Positions 32,744 to 43,300 of a stretch of 64,000 nt of DNA are shown here, piece by piece. The notes under the pieces are model-generated. The model saw only the letters and a list, made by a program, of their open reading frames with translations. It made no database searches and was not told where the DNA came from. Both the position numbers and the translations under genes were made by a program. Position 1 is the first letter of the stretch, and every line of letters begins with the position of its first letter. The stretch is from Rufibacter sediminis. GTDB taxonomy: Bacteria; Bacteroidota; Bacteroidia; Cytophagales; Hymenobacteraceae. The stretch spans positions 62,001 through 126,000 of the forward strand of contig NZ_JACOAF010000021.1 of assembly GCF_014269285.1 (NCBI RefSeq), read 5' to 3'.

Positions 32744-33607
32744 CTATCCCAAATAAGGCTTTAGGGCTTTACTGCGGGAAGTATGGCGTAACCGGCGGAT
32801 GGCTTTCTCTTTGATCTGACGCACGCGCTCGCGGGTCAGGTTAAATTTCTCGCCGATCTCTTCTAAGGTAAGGGAGTGCTCTCCGTTCAGTCCGAAGTAA
32901 AGCGTGATCACATCAGCTTCGCGTTTGGTCAAGGTAGAAAGGGCACGCTGTACTTCTTTGCGCAGGGAGTCGTTCATCAGGCCGGTGTCCGGAGACTCTT
33001 CGTCTTCGTTTTCCAAAACGTCCAATAAACGGTTTTCCTCACCTTGCACGAAGGGAGCATCCACAGACACGTGACGACCGGAGATCTTCAGGGTATCCAC
33101 TACCTCAGCGGTGGTGAGTTCCAGTACTTCGGCAATTTCCTCTGGAGACGGCTCGCGCTCAAATTTTTGTTCCAGCTCTGAGAAAGACTTGGAGATCTTG
33201 TTCAAGGAACCTACCCGGTTCAACGGAAGACGCACAATCCGGGACTGCTCGGCCAAAGCCTGCAGAATAGACTGACGGATCCACCAAACGGCGTAAGAGA
33301 TGAATTTAAATCCACGGGTTTCGTCAAAACGCTTGGCGGCTTTGATCAGACCTAAGTTGCCTTCGTTGATCAAATCGCCCAGGGAAAGTCCCTGGTTCTG
33401 GTATTGCTTTGCCACCGACACCACGAAGCGAAGGTTGGCTTTGGTTAATTTCTCGAGGGCGAACTGGTCGCCTTCTCTGATGCGCTGGGCAAGCGTTACC
33501 TCCTCATCTGGGGTGAGCAAGTCCACCTTCCCAATCTCCTGCAGGTATTTGTCTAGAGATTGGCTTTCGCGGTTGGTAATCTGCTTGCTTATTTTCAGCT
33601 GTCTCAT
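32744..33607 (-). CDS. rpoD: Primary RNA polymerase sigma factor (RpoD/SigA, Bacteroidota type)
   Basis: The 287-residue housekeeping sigma-70. It lacks region 1.1 and the long non-conserved insert, as in Bacteroidota SigA. Region 1.2 is at about 15-45 ([20 protein letters not shown]), region 2 at about 60-125 ([20 protein letters not shown], then [10 protein letters not shown]), region 3 at about 135-205 and region 4 at about 220-285 ([20 protein letters not shown]). It is expected to read the -33/-7 promoters seen throughout the window. Single-gene unit with its own terminator. Confidence 0.96.
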   Translation of the reverse strand: MRQLKISKQITNRESQSLDKYLQEIGKVDLLTPDEEVTLAQRIREGDQFALEKLTKANLRFVVSVAKQYQNQGLSLGDLINEGNLGLIKAAKRFDETRGFKFISYAVWWIRQSILQALAEQSRIVRLPLNRVGSLNKISKSFSELEQKFEREPSPEEIAEVLELTTAEVVDTLKISGRHVSVDAPFVQGEENRLLDVLENEDEESPDTGLMNDSLRKEVQRALSTLTKREADVITLYFGLNGEHSLTLEEIGEKFNLTRERVRQIKEKAIRRLRHTSRSKALKPYLG

Positions 33608-33713
33608 TGGAGTGTATTTCTATACTGTGTAAATCTCTGTGTTGGTTGGCTGTTGGGATAACACTCTCCCCCGCTCCAAAAGTTCTCTTTAAACGAAAAC
33701 ACCTGCTAACTCT

Positions 33714-33752
33714 CCTTGTTTCAGGCATGTTTTTACAAAACAGCCCTAAAAC
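33714..33752. repeat. Dispersed palindrome
   Basis: tgtttcaggcatgtttttac then aaaacagccctaaaacc. It abuts the pnp terminator. Confidence 0.65.
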
Positions 33753-33793
33753 CCGGCCACGCACCTCCAGAATCTGGACGTGTTTGGCCGGGT
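33751..33793 (-). terminator. pnp terminator
   Basis: Imperfect GC-rich hairpin acccggccacgcacctccag / aatctggacgtgtttggccg ggt just downstream of pnp. Confidence 0.65.
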
Positions 33794-33810
33794 CATAGAC
33801 AATAGAAAGG

Positions 33811-35961
33811 TTAGTCTTTCTTAGGAGCCGACTCTTGACGCTCTGGCTTTGGCAGCAACGCTTTGCGGGAAAGTTTGAATTTGCCGGTCTTGGCATCAAT
33901 ATCCACGAGTTTCACCTGGATTTCTTCGCCTAGTTCCAACACGCCTTCCATGCTCTCCAGACGCTCCCACTTCACCTCAGAGATGTGCAGCAAGCCGTCT
34001 TTGCCGGGCATGAACTCTACGAATGCGCCATACGGCTGGATAGATTTCACTTTACCGGTATAGGTATCGCCTACTTCCGGCACGGCCACAATGGCTTTGA
34101 TTTTAGAGACTGCCATCTGCATCGCGTCCTGGTTCGTGGCGAACACGTTCACGTAGCCTTTGTCGTTTTTCTCCTCAATCTGGATCACCGCACCAGAATC
34201 ACGCTGGATCTGCTGGATTACTTTACCACCTGGTCCAATGATGGCGCCAATAAATTCCTTCTCAATAATAATATTGGTAGAACGTGGGGTATGCGGTTTG
34301 AAATCTGCGTTAGGCTGCGCGATGGTTTTGTTCATCTCGCCCAGGATGTGCAGACGTCCGTTTCTGGCTTGTGCCAGGGCCTGGCCCAGAATCTCAAAGG
34401 AAAGACCTTTCACTTTGATGTCCATCTGGCAAGCCGTGATCCCTTTGGCCGTACCGGTTACCTTGAAGTCCATGTCACCCAGGTGATCTTCGTCACCCAA
34501 GATATCAGACAGAACGGCAAAGTTGCCAGACTCTTCGTCCATGATCAGACCCATGGCGATACCTGATACCGGGGCAGAAATCTGGATACCGGCATCCATC
34601 AAGGCCAGCGTTCCGGCGCAAACAGTAGCCATAGAAGAAGAACCGTTGGATTCCAGGATATCTGAAACGATCCGGATGGTGTAGGGGTTCTCCTCTTCAG
34701 AAGGCAATACTTTCTTTAAAGAACGCATGGCCAGGTTTCCGTGTCCTACTTCTCTACGGCCAGTACCGCGCATTGGCTTGGCTTCACCGGTAGAGAATGG
34801 AGGGAAGTTATAGTGCAGCATGAACTTGTTGTAGCCAGAGAACATGGCGCCATCAATCATCTGCTCGTCTAGTTTAGTACCTAAGGTAACGGTGGTCAAC
34901 GACTGGGTCTCACCGCGGGTGAACACGGCAGAACCGTGCGCCGATGGCAGGTAGTTGATTTCTGACCAGATAGGGCGAATCTCGTCCAAAGCCCGACCAT
35001 CTAAACGACGACGCTCTTTCAAGACCACGTCACGTACCGCTTCTTTCTCCGCGTCATGGAAGTATTTTCCAATCAGGGTAGCGTCATACGTGTGATCTTC
35101 AGGAAGAGAAGCCACAAACTCTTCTTTGATGGCTTTGAAGGCTTCCTTACGCTGGGCTTTCACGTTGTTACCGGAAGCAGCAACCTGATACGCCTTGTCA
35201 TAAACAGCTTTGAAGATCAGGTCTTTCAGTTCCAGGTCGTTTGTCTCGTGGCTGTATTCACGCTTGGTAGTGTTACCTACCTCCTGCGCTAATTCCAGCT
35301 GCGCCTGCACCTGAATTTTGATGGCGTCATGGGCAACTCTGATGGCCTCCAGCATGTCTTCTTCAGACACCTCGCTCATCTCGCCTTCCACCATGGCCAC
35401 GCTGTCTGCAGATCCACCTACAATCAGGTCGATGTCGGCGCGCTTCAGGTCAGAAAGCAAGGGGTTGATCTGGAACTGTCCGTCAATGCGGGCAACGCGC
35501 ACTTCAGAGATAGGTCCGTTGAATGGGATATCAGAAACCGAGATAGCGGCCGAAGCGGCCAAAGCGGCCAGGGCATCTGGCAACACCTCCGCATCAGCGG
35601 AGATCAGGTTGATGATCACCTGGGTTTCGGAGTGATAATCGTCCGGGAACATAGGCCGCAGGATACGGTCTACCAAACGGCTGATCAGGATTTCGTAGTC
35701 AGAGAGACGGGCTTCTCTTTTCAGGAAACCACCGGGGATTTTACCTGAGGAAGCGAATTTCTCCTGGTAGTCAACAGACAGCGGCAGGAAATCTACCCCT
35801 TCACGGGCGCCCACGTTAGACACCACGGTGGCCAGGAGCATAGCATTTCCGCATCTTACCACCACAGACCCATCTGCCTGTTTGGCAAGCTTGCCGGTCT
35901 CAATAGTGATATCACGGCCATTGGCCATGTTGATGGTTTTAGTTATAGCGTTATATGACAT
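33811..35961 (-). CDS. pnp: Polyribonucleotide nucleotidyltransferase (PNPase)
   Basis: A 716-residue 3'-5' phosphorolytic exoribonuclease. Two RNase PH domains (about 10-225 and 310-550), a KH domain (about 565-620, [20 protein letters not shown]) and an S1 domain (about 630-700, [20 protein letters not shown]) appear in the canonical order, followed by a short basic tail. FTRGETQSL and [15 protein letters not shown] are typical core motifs. The frame extends seven codons upstream, but [10 protein letters not shown] is taken as the start. It lies downstream of rpsO, the classic rpsO-pnp pairing, though a hairpin separates them. Confidence 0.96.
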   Translation of the reverse strand: MSYNAITKTINMANGRDITIETGKLAKQADGSVVVRCGNAMLLATVVSNVGAREGVDFLPLSVDYQEKFASSGKIPGGFLKREARLSDYEILISRLVDRILRPMFPDDYHSETQVIINLISADAEVLPDALAALAASAAISVSDIPFNGPISEVRVARIDGQFQINPLLSDLKRADIDLIVGGSADSVAMVEGEMSEVSEEDMLEAIRVAHDAIKIQVQAQLELAQEVGNTTKREYSHETNDLELKDLIFKAVYDKAYQVAASGNNVKAQRKEAFKAIKEEFVASLPEDHTYDATLIGKYFHDAEKEAVRDVVLKERRRLDGRALDEIRPIWSEINYLPSAHGSAVFTRGETQSLTTVTLGTKLDEQMIDGAMFSGYNKFMLHYNFPPFSTGEAKPMRGTGRREVGHGNLAMRSLKKVLPSEEENPYTIRIVSDILESNGSSSMATVCAGTLALMDAGIQISAPVSGIAMGLIMDEESGNFAVLSDILGDEDHLGDMDFKVTGTAKGITACQMDIKVKGLSFEILGQALAQARNGRLHILGEMNKTIAQPNADFKPHTPRSTNIIIEKEFIGAIIGPGGKVIQQIQRDSGAVIQIEEKNDKGYVNVFATNQDAMQMAVSKIKAIVAVPEVGDTYTGKVKSIQPYGAFVEFMPGKDGLLHISEVKWERLESMEGVLELGEEIQVKLVDIDAKTGKFKLSRKALLPKPERQESAPKKD

Positions 35962-36055
35962 CGTTCTTGATATAAGATGCAATCAAAGTAAAAGGCACCC
36001 ACAGGCAGAGAGCCAAGGGCGCTAAGAGCAAGAAGGGAAAGCGGAGGCAATAAAA

Positions 36056-36093
36056 AAGATTAGGGAATCCCGTTTATGAATTCCCTAATCTTT
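36056..36093 (-). terminator. Hairpin between rpsO and pnp
   Basis: Stem aaagattagggaat / attccctaatcttt with a 10-12 base loop. A terminator of rpsO; partial readthrough into pnp is possible, as in other bacteria. Confidence 0.7.
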
Positions 36094-36102
36094 CTATGTG
36101 GA

Positions 36103-36378
36103 TTATTTACGAATGCCTAGTTCAGCGATGATAGCGCGGTAACGCGTAATGTCGGTCTTGGTCAGGTAATTCAGTAATCTTCTTCTCTTACCAACCAATT
36201 TCAAAAGACCCAAACGAGTGGAGAAGTCTTTTTTGTTGGATTTCAGGTGTTCTGTCAGGTGGTTAATCCGGGCAGTAAACAGGGCGATTTGTGATTCAGC
36301 AGAACCGGTGTCGGTGGCTGACTTTGAAAAACCGCTGGTTTGGAAGATTTCTTTTTTCGCTTCGGTAGTTAATTTCAT
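36103..36378 (-). CDS. rpsO: 30S ribosomal protein S15
   Basis: 91 residues, normal length. Helical protein with the conserved [20 protein letters not shown], the [20 protein letters not shown] core that binds 16S rRNA, and a C-terminal [13 protein letters not shown] strong promoter sits about 50-80 bases upstream. pnp follows on the same strand. Confidence 0.97.
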   Translation of the reverse strand: MKLTTEAKKEIFQTSGFSKSATDTGSAESQIALFTARINHLTEHLKSNKKDFSTRLGLLKLVGKRRRLLNYLTKTDITRYRAIIAELGIRK

Positions 36379-36426
36379 TGCGTGTAACTGTACTTTTCTT
36401 TTTATCGCAGTTCAGATTATAAGGCG

Positions 36427-36457
36427 CAAAGATAGGAAACAAACCCTTATATTCAAA
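36427..36457 (-). promoter_or_regulatory. rpsO promoter (-33/-7)
   Basis: Minus strand TTTG (36454-36457), 19 bases, TATCTTTG (36427-36434): an excellent match to the Bacteroidota consensus. Confidence 0.75.
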
Positions 36458-36490
36458 TAATTCATTGGAATAAAGGTGGGTTTATTTCAT

Positions 36491-37903
36491 TTATACGGCC
36501 TTGGCCCGCTTGAACCGGGCGGTAAACTTCCGCCAGGAGTCAAATTCCAGCAAGCTGGAGTCGTTTCTAGCCTGGATTAGGAAAAACAGCCCGATTGGAA
36601 GCAAGATGAGGTTGGCCGCCCACATGCCCATCACCACCGGGGCCACTCCTTCCCGTCCCCATTTCTCGCCCAGGATGCTGAGCACGTAATACACGATGAA
36701 GAACGCGATGGAGATGATCACCGGCATGCCCAGCCCGCCCTTCCGGATGATGGCCCCCAGCGGAGCGCCAATCAGGAACATGATGAAACAGGCGAAGGCC
36801 TGGGTGAACTTGCGGTAAATCTCAATCTCGTAGTTGTTCCGTTCCCGCTGAATGGTGGTCAGCCGCGAGGCATAGGAACTGGTGAAGCTTTTCACGTTGC
36901 GGGCGGCGTTGGCGGCGGCCTGCACATCCTGCAGCAGAATTGCCGGGGCGGTGGCTTCCTTCTTCACCTTGATCTTGAGCGTGTCACTGGCTTTCAGGCT
37001 GGAGAAGTGGGAATAGAACGGCCGTACATTGGGTTCCAGCAGAGACGTCTCCTTGGTGATCTGTTTCTGGAGCGAATCGGTTACCTGGGTCAGCTGGTTG
37101 ATGTTCTTCATCATCTTGTTGTCTGAGAACCACTGCGAATTGCTCCGCACCATCTGGAAGGAAGACAGGTTCACCACGATCTTGTTTTTGGTGAACGCCT
37201 GCCGCAGGTACCCCGTGGACTGCCCGTAGCTGTTGGAACTGCTGGGGCGCTCCTCGGCGAAGGTTTTACCGTTGAACATCTCCAGCACCAGGTACTGGTC
37301 GTTGAACTGGGTGTACATTTTGCCGGAATCAGCTAGCATGATCACGGCGTTGCCCTGCCCGTTGGAGTGGTCATAGATCATGATGTCTTTGAGAGTCTGG
37401 CCGTCTTCAAACTTCTTGCCCACCCTGATGCTGCGGTTGGGCAAGCCGTTGTAGAAAGAGCCTTCCTTCAGATCCAGCGAGGGTTTTTTCTGCCGGATGT
37501 CCCACATGAGGCTATAAGCCTTGAGGTTAGCCTTGGGCACGATGGTGTTATGGAAGAAAAAGGCGGCCACCGTGAGCAGCACGGCAAACAGGAACACCGG
37601 CCGCAGCGCCCGCACCAAGGAAATACCGGACGTTTTGATGGCGGTCAATTCATGGTGCTCGCCCAGGTTCCCGAAGGTCATGAGCGAGGAAAGCAAGATA
37701 GCCAGCGGAAACGCCATGGGTGCCAGGTTCAGGCTGAAGTAAAACAGCAACTCGGCGATAACGGCCACCCCCAGGTCCTTCCCGATCAGGTCATCCAGGT
37801 ACTTGAGGATAACCTGCAACAGCAGAATGAACTCTACTACGGCAAAAGTGAGGACAAAAGGCCCAATGAAGGACTTAAGAATCAGTTTATCTAATTTTTT
37901 CAT
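36491..37903 (-). CDS. LptF/LptG-family (YjgP/YjgQ) permease
   Basis: A 470-residue inner-membrane protein of the LPS-export ABC transporter family. It has three N-terminal helices (about 12-35, 50-75, 100-122), a periplasmic beta-jellyroll-like region (about 125-345, including SFYNGLPNRSIRVG) and three C-terminal helices (about 365-385, 393-412, 420-440; IGAPLGAIIRKGGLGMPVII is family-typical). Bacteroidota LptFG proteins often carry an enlarged periplasmic part, as here. Partner LptB is not adjacent. A candidate -7 element, TAAATTTG, is at 37969-37976. Confidence 0.9.
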   Translation of the reverse strand: MKKLDKLILKSFIGPFVLTFAVVEFILLLQVILKYLDDLIGKDLGVAVIAELLFYFSLNLAPMAFPLAILLSSLMTFGNLGEHHELTAIKTSGISLVRALRPVFLFAVLLTVAAFFFHNTIVPKANLKAYSLMWDIRQKKPSLDLKEGSFYNGLPNRSIRVGKKFEDGQTLKDIMIYDHSNGQGNAVIMLADSGKMYTQFNDQYLVLEMFNGKTFAEERPSSSNSYGQSTGYLRQAFTKNKIVVNLSSFQMVRSNSQWFSDNKMMKNINQLTQVTDSLQKQITKETSLLEPNVRPFYSHFSSLKASDTLKIKVKKEATAPAILLQDVQAAANAARNVKSFTSSYASRLTTIQRERNNYEIEIYRKFTQAFACFIMFLIGAPLGAIIRKGGLGMPVIISIAFFIVYYVLSILGEKWGREGVAPVVMGMWAANLILLPIGLFFLIQARNDSSLLEFDSWRKFTARFKRAKAV

Positions 37904-37968
37904 GTAGCGCTACCGCTTCTCTGGGCAACGGCCGTAGGTATTATGGCCCTCTCCCAAGGAAAAGTGGC

Positions 37969-37976
37969 CAAATTTA
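37969..37976 (-). promoter_or_regulatory. Probable -7 element of the LptF/G gene
   Basis: TAAATTTG on the minus strand, a perfect TAnnTTTG match, 66 bases before the ATG; no clear -33. Confidence 0.4.
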
Positions 37977-37998
37977 CGAAAAGCGGCGGAAAGCCGGA

Positions 37999-38394
37999 CT
38001 ATCCTCCTATCAACTCTCGCAAAGTCAATATCTGGTTGTCCCAAAGCTCGGCTAGTTGTTCAACGTCGCCCACATCGGTATAGTCTACGATGCGCAGGAA
38101 TTGTTCCTGGGTCAGTTCCCCGGACTCAATGGAGAAATCGATGTAGCTGTAATCGTGGGAAGGGCCTTTGTTGGTGCCCGGAAAGGTAAACCGCACCGAT
38201 TTGTTCATGCGGTGGCTCGTCATTTCAGCGATGTGGTCCTGGTTGTCCCACACCAGGTTGTACTTGCGGTCTCCAATCTGTTTGGCGGCATCACACAACC
38301 ACTGGGCCAAGCCCGAGGCAGTACTCAGGTACGGGTACAGCATCTTGGGGGAAGCATTAAGAGAATACTCTCTGATAAACTTTATCTTACTCAT
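37999..38394 (-). CDS. START-like (SRPBCC-fold) domain protein
   Basis: A 131-residue protein whose whole length fits the Bacteroidota START-like family related to SRPBCC/AHSA1 hydrophobic-ligand proteins: FIREYSLNASPKMLYPYLST, GLAQWLCDAAKQIGDRKYNL, YSYIDFSIESGELTQEQFLR. The ligand and role are unknown. It is a single gene on the minus strand, divergent from tRNA-Met, and lies about 95 bases upstream of the LptF/G gene on the same strand. Confidence 0.85.
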   Translation of the reverse strand: MSKIKFIREYSLNASPKMLYPYLSTASGLAQWLCDAAKQIGDRKYNLVWDNQDHIAEMTSHRMNKSVRFTFPGTNKGPSHDYSYIDFSIESGELTQEQFLRIVDYTDVGDVEQLAELWDNQILTLRELIGG

Positions 38395-38488
38395 AGGACA
38401 ATAAAGCTAAAAATGGTAACAGGGTGTAGTAAAGATCGGGGGCGGATATGCTTCTTCAATTAAGGGAAAATTTTTTATACAAAAAAAC

Positions 38489-38520
38489 TTGTGTGGTTAT
38501 AAATCTTTCCCCTACATTTG
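38489..38520 (+). promoter_or_regulatory. tRNA-Met promoter
   Basis: TTG at 38489-38491 and TACATTTG at 38513-38520, 21 bases apart. Predicted start is about 6 bases before the mature tRNA. Confidence 0.75.
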
Positions 38521-38531
38521 CACCACAATTC

Positions 38532-38605
38532 GGCGGGGTAGCTCAGATGGTTAGAGCGCAGGATTCATAACCCTGAGGTCGGCAGTTCGATTCTGCTCCC
38601 CGCTA
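38532..38605 (+). tRNA. tRNA-Met (CAT)
   Basis: 74 nt cloverleaf: acceptor GGCGGGG pairing with CCCCGCT (terminal G-U), D-arm AGCTCAGATGGTTAGAGC, anticodon loop TTCATAA and T-arm CGGCAGTTCGATTCTGCT. The discriminator is A and no encoded CCA is present. The first acceptor pair and the loop suggest elongator Met; a tRNA-Ile2 read with a modified CAT cannot be ruled out from sequence alone. Followed at once by a terminator. Confidence 0.95.
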
Positions 38606-38623
38606 CGATTAGATTTCCCAACT

Positions 38624-38662
38624 GTAAAAAGGCTTCCAATATCGATTTGGAAGCCTTTTTAC
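38624..38662 (+). terminator. tRNA-Met terminator
   Basis: Perfect stem gtaaaaaggcttccaa / ttggaagcctttttac with a 7-base loop and a T5 tract. Confidence 0.85.
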
Positions 38663-38700
38663 GTTTTAGGCCTTGTTTCCAGAAATCACGTGTAAAACGC
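38661..38700. repeat. Dispersed palindrome
   Basis: acgttttaggccttgtttcc then agaaatcacgtgtaaaacgc; the left arm is good, the right arm diverged. Directly follows the tRNA terminator. Confidence 0.6.
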
Positions 38701-40357
38701 CTCAGGCCTGTCATTCTGATCTCCCAATGAAGGAAGCACCCATCTTTCCATCGTCGCTTTTCACGCTTCTACTTTTCATATCTATAAAGCAGATTTGAAT
38801 TACACACTCAAATTATTGAGGCATAAACCCACTATTGGCAAGTAATAAAAGTGTTATATTAATTGGAATTAATGATGTATTTCACAACAGTTTACTGCAT
38901 CTAAGCAATGCACTTGCTTTAACTATTTAGTTGATCTAATTCATTCTGTACAGAGACAGTTAAACCTAATTGGGAGAGTGTTGGCTTAGTCTATTCTGCT
39001 TCAGCCCAAGCTACCTTCAATGCAGCTCCTACCCTCCATTTACCTCTCCATTCTGTAACTGTTAGTTGAAGCAATCCACTCATAATGATTAAAGCAGTTT
39101 GCTACCGCAACTATCCACCGGTAAGAAAAATAAAGATAAAGCATAGCTTCAACTTGCAAACAGTAAAATTGCTATTATTAACGTTTTGCGTTTATGGCCT
39201 CATTTCACAAAAGCATGCAATAAACAGAAGAGGCTCCGTATATCTTTCCGCATCTCTTCCTTCATATGGGATTAACATTATATAGATGCTAAATCAGGAA
39301 TAGGAATTAGTAAGCTGGAAAACATGATCCATTTGACAACTGGAACCATCCTATCAGAAACGCGAAAAAACGATTTCAATAATGATGCAGCTGATGACTT
39401 AATGAAGTGTTAGAGTAAACGGAAATCGGCTTTTCATTTTAAGTGTAAATGGGATGAGTAAAATTCTGGCTATAGAAGATCAGCAGGAAATCCTTTGCAT
39501 GGGTATGCTCAAAAACTGGAGCAACACCCCATGTTACATTTAGCAAGAGCGAGGACATGCTTGTTTGTTATATTCACCTAATACATTATTTGCTGTATAG
39601 CTAGAAATTGAATTTAACAAGAAGGTCATTAGACAGGATTATTAGTTTCGTTCAATAATCACCAAATCACATCACCTATTACATTCAATACCCCTTTCAA
39701 AGGACATTTATCCCGCTCCGCTCACATTCTCATTCTCATCTATGTTCAGAAGCTTGAAAGGGGCTTTTTGCAAGTGGCGGTAGAAGCGCCTTCATTACTC
39801 ACTAGTAAGTAGAGCCAATCGTATTTACCACATATTATTTTACAAGATTAAAAAAATACTGTTTTTTCTTGTTATTTAACATAATGCCTTATATCTTCAG
39901 GTATGCTTTCAGGAAGATCTCCCCTAAAGAGATTTCTCAGAATCATGGTGTATAGCTAGGAGTAAACAAGTTATAGCTTCCTGGAAGGCAAAAGCATCCA
40001 TCCTTCTCTACCCAAAGCATTTATGTGGTAGAGTGATCATCAAAACAGATTCCTTTTAAGCTCCACCGCCTTAATAGAAGCACTCTCTAATGGTTCAGCA
40101 ATGGGGTAGTTTGACTGAGGGTTGAATAATTCTTCACACCCTAGTCTCTTACCGGTTTGCCCGTTCAGGAGTCACTTTCCTATTAAGGAGTTCACCTGCT
40201 TCCCCCTCCTTTTCTTGTCTGTCATTTTTAAGTGCTCATTTCACTTAGGTGAATCACTGTGTCCGCCCCTTTCTGGTACGCCTCTTTAAAGGCTCAACCA
40301 GCGGTTACCTGCTATTCTCTATCCACAAAATCTATCACACATTAAACCAGAACGATC
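38701..40357. other. Long AT-rich non-coding stretch with possible gene remnants
   Basis: No convincing gene in about 1.66 kb. Fragments seen: a 29-codon frame at 39454-39543 (+) beginning MSKILAIEDQQEILCMGMLK, which resembles the start of a response-regulator receiver domain; an unrelated short frame ending at 39412; and a hairpin with arms cccctttcaa / ttgaaagggg (39691-39763) followed by ctttttg, like a terminator with a long loop. The last 300 bases are probably the leader of the SprB-like gene. A 66-codon frame at 39085-39285 is not supported. Confidence 0.4.
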
Positions 40358-43300
40358 ATGGTAAATTATTACAATTGTAGCAACAGGACGGGAACTGTCC
40401 TGCTTTACAACTCACAACGTGTATGGCAGTACCTCATGGTGCTTGTGGCGGTGTGTATGTTTTCCATCACTACCAAAGCCCAAGATTTGTCTCAACTTCC
40501 GTCACCGGATAGATGCGTATCACAAGACATGCAAGTTATTGGGGCAACTTTAACCGGAACAGGCTGCGTTACATGTACCCCAGGAGATCCATTATCATCT
40601 GAGTTAGTGATGACAATTTATAATGCGACAAATTCCCTGAGAACGGCCTTTGCCTTTTATGGAACGTTAGTTGTTAAAAAACCTGACGGAACCATAAGAA
40701 CTTCCAGAACCATTAGTGACTGTAACGATGATGGGTTTCCAGGACGGGAACAAAGGAGTTTCACCGTTGAAGGAAATGAGATCAGCTATTTTTGTGGCGA
40801 TCAAATAACTATAACTGGCTTGTATCTTGCCTGGACCGATGCTTCGGACGGGAATAGAAACCAATGTCCTTTAGATGCTTCTAAAATAGCACCTAAGTGT
40901 GGCACTCTCCAGGAGTTGAAAATCACCACTCCTCTAACTGCCATCGCCACAGGAACAAACATAGCCTGCTTTGGGGGGAATACTGGCTCCGCAACAGTGA
41001 TAGCATCTGGGGGAACTGGGCCGTACACTTACTCCTGGAGCCCATCCGGGGGAACTGGTGCTACCGCCTCTAACCTTTCTGCGGGGACTTATGTTGTGAC
41101 CGTAACGGATGCTAAAGGGTGTAAAACAACTGCCTCTTACACAGTCACCCAACCTGCAACAGCAGTAAATGCTGCTATCACAGGCACTAATGTCAATTGC
41201 TACGGTGGTAACACCGGATCGGCCACAGTTACTGCTACGGGCGGAACAGGTCCTTATACCTATTCCTGGAGCCCCAGTGGTGGTACGGGCCAAACCGCAT
41301 CTAACCTAACGGCAGGTACCTATACAGTAACAGTAACAGATAGCAAAGGTTGCACTACCACCGCTTCTTATACTGTTACCCAACCAGCAGCTGCATTATC
41401 TGTTTCTACGATTAAAACGGATGTTTCCTGCCATGGAGGAAGCAGCGGATCGGCCACAGCTACCGCATCGGGCGGTACCGGACCCTATACCTATTCCTGG
41501 AGTACTTCCCCCGTCCAGACCGGAGCGACAGCCTCAAATCTCACAGCAGGAACTTATACTGTAACCGCGACGGACAGCAAAGGCTGTACCAAAACCGCTA
41601 CGGTTACTATTGGGCAACCTGATGCCATTGTATTGTCCACTTCTAAAACAGACGCAACTTGTTCCGGTTCTAACACCGGTTCTGCTACGGTAACTGCTAC
41701 TGGTGGTGTAGGCCCATATACGTATTCTTGGAGCCCAACTGGTGGCACTGGTGCAACTGCCGCTAATTTAGCAGCGGGAACATATACAGTGACAGTAACC
41801 GATAGTAAAGGCTGTACGAAATCTGCGACAGTGACTATTGCTCAACCAAGCGGATTAACTGCCTCTGTTACTAAAACCAATGTCTTGTGCTATGGAGGAA
41901 GCACCGGATCTGCGACGGTGACCGCATCTGGAGGAACAAGCCCTTATACTTATTCCTGGAGCCCTTCTGGAGGAACGAGCGCTACAGCATCTAACTTGAC
42001 AGCTGGAACTTATACTGTTACTGTAACAGATGCAAAAGGCTGCACCACCACCGCAACTGCCACCATAGGCCAGCCTACTGCCTTGTCAGTTTCTATTACT
42101 ACAACAGGTATTTCATGCTATGGAGGTACATCAAGCGTCACGGCTGTAGCTTCGGGCGGTACGGCTCCTTATACCTATTCCTGGAATTCCGTTCCTGTAA
42201 AAACCGGATCCACAGTAGAGTTGCCGGCAGGAAGTTACACCTTAACTGTAACAGACAGTAAAGGGTGTACCAAAACGGCGCAGATCACCATTTCACAACC
42301 GTATGCCTTATCTCTGGTGACAACTAAAACCGACGTTTCCTGCTATGGAGGAAACAACGGCTCAGCCACTGCCACAGCCTCTGGGGGCACCGGACCTTAC
42401 ACCTACACCTGGAACACCTCACCTGTCCAAACCGGGTCCACTGCATCTAATCTTGCAGCTGGTACCTACACCGTAACCGCGACAGACAGCAGAGGCTGCA
42501 TTAAAACCGCTACTGTTACTATCGGGCAGCCATTAAGCGCTCTTCATGTAGCTGTGACAGGAACCGACGTAAATTGCTACGGCGGTAGCACCGGTACAGC
42601 AACAGTGACCGCCTCTGGAGGCACAGCTCCCTATACCTATATTTGGAACACCTCGCCTGTGCAGACTGGTACAACCGCCTCCAATCTTCCGGCAGGAACT
42701 TACACCGTTACTGTAACAGATGCCAAGGGATGTATTAAAACAGGCTCTTATACAGTAACTCAACCCGCTTCTGCGCTTATGGTGGCAACAACCAAAACGG
42801 ATGCTAACTGTACTGGTCCTAATTCAGGTTCAGCCACAGCAACGGCAACTGGAGGTACTGCTCCCTATACATATGCCTGGTCCCCTAGTGGTGGCACAGC
42901 TGCAACGGCATCTAACTTAGCAGCGGGCACTTACACCGTTACCGTGACTGATGCCAAAGGCTGTACAAAGACCGCATCTGTGGTTATTAATCCTGCTACA
43001 AACTGCGTTGTATTTGAAGGGTGTACGTTAGGCTACTGGAAAAACCACACCGACCGGTGGTGCTCGAGTGTAACCATTCCTAAGCCTTATTACCCCAACT
43101 ACACTATCCAGAAGAGCATCTCCGCATCTACCTTGTACGGCAGCATTTTCGCAGATGCCCCTGCAGAATTGAAAAACCTTACTCTTCTTCAGGTTCTTAA
43201 TCTTGGCGGAGGAGGAATTTATAACTTAGCTCGTCAATCCGTGGCAGCTTTGTTAAACATCTGCAGCCCCGATGTGGATTACAATTCTGCTTATCCCTCT

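Noticed and set aside
38532-38605. tRNA-Met as an integration site for the 38.6-47.4 kb stretch
   Set aside because: No duplicated tRNA 3' end was found near 47 kb and no integrase gene is present.
39085-39285. 66-codon plus-strand frame in the non-coding stretch
   Set aside because: AT-driven composition, no family resemblance, no promoter or start support.
40928-43005. Regularly spaced repeats that might suggest a CRISPR-like array
   Set aside because: The period is about 230 bp and the repeats are in-frame protein repeats with synonymous differences.
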